A stretch of DNA of 10,875 bases from Ignavibacteriaceae bacterium (GTDB lineage Bacteria > Bacteroidota > Ignavibacteria > Ignavibacteriales > Ignavibacteriaceae), in assembly GCA_013388525.1 (NCBI GenBank), contig JACAFA010000148.1, positions 1 to 10,875 on the forward strand, given 5' to 3'. The notes under the pieces were generated by a model. It saw only the letters and a program-made list of their open reading frames with translations. It made no database searches and had not been told where the DNA came from. Positions 5,997 through 10,875 of this stretch are shown here, piece by piece. A program made the position numbers and the translations under genes. How positions within the stretch are numbered: position 1 is the stretch's first letter; each line of letters starts with the position of its first letter.

Positions 5997-8240
5997 ATGC
6001 GGGTACAGACAATTTCTACTCTATATCTTCTTGTTTTAGTTCTGTCAATCATTCCTACCGAACTAATTAAACCTCAACAGACCGGTAATCTCCGTGGGTT
6101 TATAACTGACTCTACGAATGGTGAAGCACTTGTCTTCTGCAATGTATTCCTTAAAGAAATAAACGCCGGTGCATCAACAAATGAAAGAGGATTTTACCTT
6201 ATAAAATCAATTCCATCAGGCAAAGAGTATGAGATAACAGTTTCTTATGTAGGATATAAAACTAAAACTTTGAATGTGTTTATCCAGCCTTCTGTAGTTA
6301 CTCAGCTTGATGTAAAGCTTACACCTTTGAGAGTAGAATTGCAAACCATTGAGAAAGTCGGTGAAAAAGTAGTTAGAGAGAACACAACCGATATCAGTCT
6401 TGAAAGAATTTCTGTGAAGGAAATTGAAATACTTCCCAAAGGAGTTGAAACCGATATCTTTCGAACACTTCAATATATTCCCGGAGTAAGTACTACCGGA
6501 GATGTCACAGCAAAGTTTTATGTGCGTGGCGGGAGCGGAGACCAAAATCTTATTCTCCTTAATGGAGTTGAAATTTATAACCCGTTTCACTCACTTGGAC
6601 TGTTTAGTGTTATCGATCCGGATATGATCAACAGCATTGAGTTTTATAAAGGAGGATTTACTTCTGAATACAGTGGTAGAGTTTCTTCTGTTATGGATGT
6701 TATTTCAAAAGATGGAAATAAAAACAGGATTGGCTTTAAAGGAGGTCTTAGCTTTTTAACTGCCAAAGGCTTGCTTGAAGGCCCAATTCCCAATGGTTCA
6801 TTTATGATTACAGGAAGAATGAGTTACAATAACGATGTGCTGAAAAATTTTTTTAATGAAGAAACAATTCCGATTGATTTTTATGATCTTTCCTTCAAGC
6901 TGAACTATTCGAGTGAAGATATTTTTGAAAATGCAAAGTTCGCAGCCTTTGGATTTTTATCAAATGATGATGTTGATTACGAAGACCCACTTCGCGAGCA
7001 GTTCAAATGGAACAACAATTTGTTTGGGTTCGAATGGCTGCAGATTTATGATGTGCCTTTGTTCTCACGGCTCGGTATTTCACTCAGCTCCTTTGAAGGT
7101 GAAGTTATCCCTAATCTCAGCAGCCTTAAACCTCGCTATAACGAAGTTAAAGACGCTACTATCACATTTGACATGAATGTGGTATATGAGAATCGTGATG
7201 AAATTGGTCTGGGATTAAAGTTAAAAACGGTTGATGCAAAATTCAGGCAGACGAATTATGTCGGAGTTCAAAGTAATTTAGAAAAGTTTGCCGGCAACCT
7301 AAGTCTGTATGGTAAATATAAATTTTTGCAGTGGAAAAATTTCGGGTTGGATGCTGGTACCAGATACAATATTACCGGATTAAGCAGCCAGGGCGGCGGT
7401 TTTTTTGAACCGCGTATAAGTATGACTTACAGGTTCCTTCCTTCTGTAGCATTCCAGGCTGCATGGGGAATTTATCAGCAAGAAATGTTAACTGTTTCTG
7501 ACGAGAGTGAGATTATTTCAATCTTTGATCCATGGATAATTACTCCCGATTATTTAAATCCGGCAAGATCAATTCATTATATAGCTGGATTTGATTTCGA
7601 TTTAAACCGAGATATTCATTTTTCCGTCGAAGGTTATTATAAAATTATTCATTACATCCCTATTGTTAATGATAAGAAATTCACAACCTCTGACCCCGAT
7701 CTTTTATCCGGCACGGGTGAATCTTATGGCTCCGAGTTTTCGCTTAACTATAGTTTGGATCCACTTAATGTCACAACCTCATACGCACTAAGCTGGGCTT
7801 ATAAAGAAGTTGATGATTGGCTATACTATCCAAAATATGATGCAAGGCACGCAGCTAATATTATTATTGAGTTCAATATCGGTAATGGATGGATTGCCAG
7901 TTCAATCTGGAATTTTACTTCGGGTTACCCGTTTACTGAGATGATAGGATTTTATGACAAATATTTTCTCACCAACATTTATGCGAGCGGGCAGGGCAGT
8001 GGAGAATTTAATCCTTACACTTATCTGGGCGATAAAAACATCGGAAGACTTCCGGCATATCATCGTCTTGATCTGAGTCTTTTAAAGAGATTAAATCTTT
8101 ATTCAGCCAATATAGAGCTTGGTGTGAGCGCAATAAATGTTTATGACAGAGCGAATATTTTTTACTTTGATCGTGACACAGGTGATATAGTGAATATGCT
8201 GCCGTTCCTTGTAACTGGTACTTTGAAGGTGGAATTATGA
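5997..8240 (+). CDS. TonB-dependent outer-membrane receptor with carboxypeptidase-regulatory-like N-domain
   Basis: A 747-residue outer-membrane receptor. A hydrophobic signal segment (about 5-20, LYLLVLVLSII) is followed by a carboxypeptidase-D-regulatory-like domain (about 31-110: GNLRGFITDSTNGEALVFCNV, TNERGFYLIKSIPSG, YVGYKTKT). Next comes a plug domain (about 130-240: DIFRTLQYIPGV, FYVRGGSGDQNLILLNGVEI, then NPFHSLGLFSVIDPDMI and EFYKGGFTSEYSGRVSSVMDV). The rest is beta-barrel strands, ending TGTLKVEL. This is the short class of about 750 residues, not the SusC class of about 1000, and no SusD follows. In Bacteroidota this class often precedes a DUF4249 lipoprotein, as seen here. The stop TGA overlaps the next ATG by 4 bases. 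It should import a ligand using TonB energy; the ligand is unknown. The start at 5997 is the only ATG giving a full signal sequence. No TonB box was recognised. Confidence 0.93.
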   Translation: MRVQTISTLYLLVLVLSIIPTELIKPQQTGNLRGFITDSTNGEALVFCNVFLKEINAGASTNERGFYLIKSIPSGKEYEITVSYVGYKTKTLNVFIQPSVVTQLDVKLTPLRVELQTIEKVGEKVVRENTTDISLERISVKEIEILPKGVETDIFRTLQYIPGVSTTGDVTAKFYVRGGSGDQNLILLNGVEIYNPFHSLGLFSVIDPDMINSIEFYKGGFTSEYSGRVSSVMDVISKDGNKNRIGFKGGLSFLTAKGLLEGPIPNGSFMITGRMSYNNDVLKNFFNEETIPIDFYDLSFKLNYSSEDIFENAKFAAFGFLSNDDVDYEDPLREQFKWNNNLFGFEWLQIYDVPLFSRLGISLSSFEGEVIPNLSSLKPRYNEVKDATITFDMNVVYENRDEIGLGLKLKTVDAKFRQTNYVGVQSNLEKFAGNLSLYGKYKFLQWKNFGLDAGTRYNITGLSSQGGGFFEPRISMTYRFLPSVAFQAAWGIYQQEMLTVSDESEIISIFDPWIITPDYLNPARSIHYIAGFDFDLNRDIHFSVEGYYKIIHYIPIVNDKKFTTSDPDLLSGTGESYGSEFSLNYSLDPLNVTTSYALSWAYKEVDDWLYYPKYDARHAANIIIEFNIGNGWIASSIWNFTSGYPFTEMIGFYDKYFLTNIYASGQGSGEFNPYTYLGDKNIGRLPAYHRLDLSLLKRLNLYSANIELGVSAINVYDRANIFYFDRDTGDIVNMLPFLVTGTLKVEL

Positions 8241-9205
8241 AAGCTTTAAAGACCATATTCTTGATTTTAACTGGATTGGTTTTCATTTCCTGCGAGGAAG
8301 ATTTTAATCCTTACGGTGATTACTTTGATAGATATGCCTTCACTTGTATTCTAAAAAGTGATCAGAACTATCAGACTGCAACTTTACTCAGAAGCTATAG
8401 ACCTGATGGTTATGATCCAATCACTTATACTGAAGATCCATCTGTGATTGGTGCTGATATCCGTATCTGGTATAATGATTCTGTTTTTGTTTTCAGGGAT
8501 ACATCTGTGGCAAGAGTTGATACTTCCAGGTATAAATCTCCATTTAGCTATTATTACAACAATAAATTTAGAGTCGGTAATAGAAAAACTATCGAGTTAG
8601 AAGTGCTACTTCCAAATGGAAAAAGACTTCGTTCAACTTCTGTAACTCCGGGACAAATAAATTATAATAATCAGAGCGATGTAATAATTCCTGCTGGAGG
8701 AAAATCAAGCGTTCAGATTATCTGGAATACATTAGATAACGGAACTTTCTTCGCTCCAAGAATGGCTATCCGATACAAACAAAATATTAACGGTGCAATT
8801 GTAGAGAAGACTAAAGATGTTCCATATAAATATGTTAACCAGGGAGGTAGTCAGGTACCGGTTTACCCTGCGCCATCTGCTTCAGCAACAATTGTTTATG
8901 ATCTGTCAGCAATTACGAAAATCCTTGAGGAGATTTCAGCGGGGGATCCAAATAAACAAAATTATTCTGTCTATCAAAAGATAATTTTTTCAGTTGCTGC
9001 TCTTGATTTACCAACCTCCCGATACATATCCTCAACCGGAGGAACGATAGATGATTTAACTGTTAGTGTTGATGTTGCTGATTACACAAACATTGAAGGC
9101 GGATTTGGTTTGTTTGGTTCTTATTCGAAAAGCGATTATATGAGACTAAGATTTATGCAAAATTATATTGAGTCCTTTGGTTACAATTTTATTTTAGAAA
9201 ATTGA
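8237..9205 (+). CDS. DUF4249-like lipoprotein partner of the TonB receptor
   Basis: A 322-residue predicted lipoprotein. MKALKTIFLILTGLVFIS-C gives a signal peptide with lipidated Cys19. The acidic EED after the cysteine resembles surface-export signals described for Bacteroidota lipoproteins, so it may sit on the cell surface. The layout, with an early GADIRIWYNDSVFVF strand pair, FRVGNRKTIELEVLLPNGKR followed by RSTSVTPG, and a late NIEGGFGLFGSYS, fits DUF4249 proteins (N-terminal Ig-like domain, C-terminal domain with an N-x-x-G-G-x-G-x-F motif). The family is recognised by pattern and position and was not checked by a profile search. Its ATG overlaps the receptor stop (ATGA), and AAGGTGGA (8226-8233) is a good Shine-Dalgarno sequence within the receptor gene. 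This suggests coupled translation and a shared complex, perhaps as ligand capture or lid. Family function is not established. Confidence 0.8.
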   Translation: MKALKTIFLILTGLVFISCEEDFNPYGDYFDRYAFTCILKSDQNYQTATLLRSYRPDGYDPITYTEDPSVIGADIRIWYNDSVFVFRDTSVARVDTSRYKSPFSYYYNNKFRVGNRKTIELEVLLPNGKRLRSTSVTPGQINYNNQSDVIIPAGGKSSVQIIWNTLDNGTFFAPRMAIRYKQNINGAIVEKTKDVPYKYVNQGGSQVPVYPAPSASATIVYDLSAITKILEEISAGDPNKQNYSVYQKIIFSVAALDLPTSRYISSTGGTIDDLTVSVDVADYTNIEGGFGLFGSYSKSDYMRLRFMQNYIESFGYNFILEN

Positions 9206-10674
9206 AACGTCTAATGAAAAATATTGATAAAATAAATTTCGGATTAACTCTTTTAACTTTATGCTTTTGGATGGTATTAATATTTGCTGGATGCGATAAG
9301 GAAGTATCACGATCGCCTGTTGAATCGGAAGCACCTAAAGGTTTTCTATACATTAATTCGATCCCAAATGGTTTTACAATTTTTCAGGATGGCAAAAATA
9401 CAGGAAGACTAACACCTGATAGCATTTCTTACATCGAAGGTGGTGTTTATGAAATCACACTCAAGAAAAAATATTTCAAAGATACGTCGCTTGTTGTCAC
9501 GCTAGCTGAAGATGAAAAATTGAATGTGGTTGTAGATATCACTTCTAACCCTTCGATGTATGGTAACCTATCGCTTCAAACTGCTCCTGCCGGTGCCGAA
9601 ATAATTATAAATGATTCAGCAACAGGCAGAATCACACCTTCTACACTATTTGGTTTATTTCCAGGAGAATATAATGTCAAGTTCAAGTTACTAAATTATA
9701 GGGGTGAAAAAATTATTGCTGTGGTTCAGAGCAGTAAAACTAATAACTATAGTCAGGAGCTTCGCGATACCTCAGTTTGGGTTGATTACCAGATTTTTAA
9801 TTCGGGAATTCAATCTAATTCTTTAACTGCTATTGCAATAGATAATAATAACATAAAATGGATTGGATCGCTTGCTAACGGGCTTATCAGGTTTGATGAA
9901 TTAAGCTTCACAAATTATAACTCGTTCAATTCCGCTATTCCTTCCAATATTATTTATTGTGTTTCAGTTGATAAACTAAACAATGTATGGGTCGGAACAG
10001 ACAAAGGTATCGGAGTATTTAATGGCAGCAGCTGGATGACCTATGATGTAAATAATTCAGGTCTTTCATCAAATTATATAAACATTATAAAGTTTGATGA
10101 GTCCGGAAATACCTGGATAGGTACATCTGCAAACCTTGTGAAATTCGATGGAGTTAACTGGACTCTTTACAATGATACTTCGGGAGTAGACTGGATTGAA
10201 GATTTTTTTGTTGAAGAGCAGAATAAAATATGGTTGGGAACAAAATCGAACGGCATTTTCATTTTGCAGGATTATGTATACAATGAATTTTCAAGGACGC
10301 AGTACAACTACCCCTCTTATTCAATTAGCTCAATGTCGCTGGATCAATCCGGAAATTTGTGGTTCTGTTTTTTACCGGATACTTCCGGAAGAGGCGCCGT
10401 TTCTTACTGGGATGGAGGCAGCTTCACTAATTTCTTTATCGGAACTCAGCAGAATAGTATAAAAAATATATTTATTGATGAACAAAATTTTAAATGGATT
10501 GCAACCTCAGAAGGTCTTGTAGTTTTTGATGCTCAGAATAATAAAACTGTTTACACAACAAATAATTCACTGATTAGTTCGAATAACATCATCTCATCTG
10601 TTCGGGATGCAAATGGAATCGTTTGGATAACCACGTTTGCCAGTGGACTGAACAAATTCAAACCTCCCAGATAA
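9202..10674 (+). CDS. Lipoprotein with two PEGA domains and a seven-unit two-component-regulator-type propeller
   Basis: 490 residues from TTG 9202, or 486 from ATG 9214. TTG would overlap the previous stop (TTGA) like the neighbouring junctions; ATG also gives a full signal peptide; neither has a clear ribosome binding site. The signal ends at LIFAG-C, with the lipid Cys at residue 31 of the longer form. Two PEGA-like domains follow (about 47-113: GFLYINSIPNGFTIFQDGK, RLTPDSI; about 121-190: GNLSLQTAPAGAEIIINDSA, RITPSTLFGLFPGEYNV). Residues about 195-490 are a beta-propeller of Reg_prop type with seven aromatic units: W at 220, 263, 305, 344, 387, 432 and 475, spaced 39-45, mostly in [WI]xGT contexts with N-x-x-W. 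The ends look able to close the ring (YQIFNSGI at the start, LNKFKPP at the end). Such propellers usually form the sensor part of hybrid histidine kinases; none is attached here. It probably acts at the cell envelope in ligand or peptidoglycan binding; the role is unknown. Confidence 0.88.
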   Translation: MKRLMKNIDKINFGLTLLTLCFWMVLIFAGCDKEVSRSPVESEAPKGFLYINSIPNGFTIFQDGKNTGRLTPDSISYIEGGVYEITLKKKYFKDTSLVVTLAEDEKLNVVVDITSNPSMYGNLSLQTAPAGAEIIINDSATGRITPSTLFGLFPGEYNVKFKLLNYRGEKIIAVVQSSKTNNYSQELRDTSVWVDYQIFNSGIQSNSLTAIAIDNNNIKWIGSLANGLIRFDELSFTNYNSFNSAIPSNIIYCVSVDKLNNVWVGTDKGIGVFNGSSWMTYDVNNSGLSSNYINIIKFDESGNTWIGTSANLVKFDGVNWTLYNDTSGVDWIEDFFVEEQNKIWLGTKSNGIFILQDYVYNEFSRTQYNYPSYSISSMSLDQSGNLWFCFLPDTSGRGAVSYWDGGSFTNFFIGTQQNSIKNIFIDEQNFKWIATSEGLVVFDAQNNKTVYTTNNSLISSNNIISSVRDANGIVWITTFASGLNKFKPPR

Positions 10675-10680
10675 ATTTAT

Positions 10681-10723
10681 TTTTCCAATAGGAAAATGTG
10701 ACCAATCATTGGAACTTTCCAAT
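10681..10723. terminator. Inverted-repeat cluster between convergent genes, possible two-way terminator
   Basis: Two small perfect hairpins lie in the 48-base gap: TTTTCC-AATA-GGAAAA (10681-10696) and ATTGGAA-CT-TTCCAAT (10708-10723). Between them is CCAATCATTGG (10703-10712), which overlaps the second hairpin. The genes on both sides converge here, so a two-way terminator is expected. Stems are short and AT-rich, and no strong T run follows on the plus strand, so the call is modest. Confidence 0.38.
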
Positions 10724-10875
10724 TACTTACTGGAGAAAATATTTTCCAATTGTTTCTTCAATTCTTCTTTTGCTGGTTGTGCTTGTTTGAAAATCAAATC
10801 GGCTTTTACAAAATCAAAAACTCTCACATCATAAATTTCTGGTCGGATATAAATATCCGGCTTAAGAAATTTTAA
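10723..10875 (-). CDS. C-terminal end of a convergent gene, patatin-like phospholipase candidate, 5' end outside the window
   Basis: On the minus strand an open frame enters from the right edge and ends at TAA (plus-strand TTA, 10723-10725), giving 50 residues. The text begins LKFLKPDIYIRPEIYDVRVF and continues DFVKADLIFKQAQPAKEELK, ending KKQLENIFSSK. The order PDIYIRP, then VFDFVKAD, then a helix with a basic/acidic end, matches the C-terminal part of bacterial patatin-like phospholipases (RssA-type: a PDIxIRP strand, a FDF-x-KAD segment, a final helix). The catalytic GxSxG serine and DG aspartate would lie outside the window, so activity cannot be judged. Coding is supported by the full 51-codon open frame in phase with the edge and by sensible amino acids. 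The family call is tentative. Confidence 0.6.
   Translation of the reverse strand, partial: LKFLKPDIYIRPEIYDVRVFDFVKADLIFKQAQPAKEELKKQLENIFSSK

Noticed and set aside
6216..6590. 124-codon minus-strand reading frame inside the receptor gene
   Set aside because: Lies wholly within the strongly supported receptor gene and its text resembles no protein family; a shadow frame.
8237..9205. SusD-type glycan-binding lipoprotein
   Set aside because: Too short (322 residues against about 500), no SusD-like helical TPR pattern, and the receptor is not SusC-sized.
1..10875. CRISPR arrays, tRNA or rRNA genes, insertion sequences
   Set aside because: No regularly spaced repeats, cloverleaf or rRNA-like sequence, transposase text or terminal inverted repeats were seen on either strand.

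Overview
The window is AT-rich bacterial DNA with a Bacteroidota/Chlorobiota-like gene stock. It has a TonB-dependent receptor with an N-terminal carboxypeptidase-regulatory-like domain, followed by a DUF4249-like lipoprotein, a PEGA/propeller lipoprotein, and mostly weak ribosome binding sites. The mix resembles Ignavibacteria or a related lineage; this is an inference from family content and no marker gene proves it. No stretch longer than about 300 bases lacks a gene.

Left part (1-1458): the 3' end of an acetyl-CoA synthetase gene is cut by the window edge. It is followed by a two-gene type II toxin-antitoxin module, an Unstab_antitox-type antitoxin and a RelE/ParE-type toxin, joined by a 4-base GTGA overlap. 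A short palindrome lies at the antitoxin ribosome binding site.

Middle part (1667-5904): a MacA/HlyD-type periplasmic adaptor, a MacB/LolD-type ATPase and two FtsX/MacB-type permeases form a tight operon for an ABC exporter or lipoprotein/lipid-handling pump. The second permease gene is broken by one in-frame TAA at 5452-5454; both halves are otherwise well preserved. The 208-base leader before the adaptor carries a long imperfect inverted repeat.

Right part (5997-10674): a TonB-dependent receptor, a DUF4249-like lipoprotein and a lipoprotein with two PEGA domains and a seven-unit propeller follow one another with 4-base overlaps (ATGA, and TTGA if the TTG start is used). They look like one translationally coupled outer-membrane unit, probably for uptake or sensing of an unknown ligand. 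A TAnnTTTG element lies upstream of the receptor.

Right edge (10723-10875, minus strand): the last 50 codons of a convergent gene are present. They resemble the C-terminus of a patatin-like phospholipase. The short gap between the convergent genes is full of small TTCCAAT/ATTGGAA inverted repeats.

Nothing here is a clearly new defence or mobile system. The most unusual points are the nonsense-interrupted permease inside an otherwise intact exporter operon, and the coupled receptor/lipoprotein/PEGA-propeller trio.
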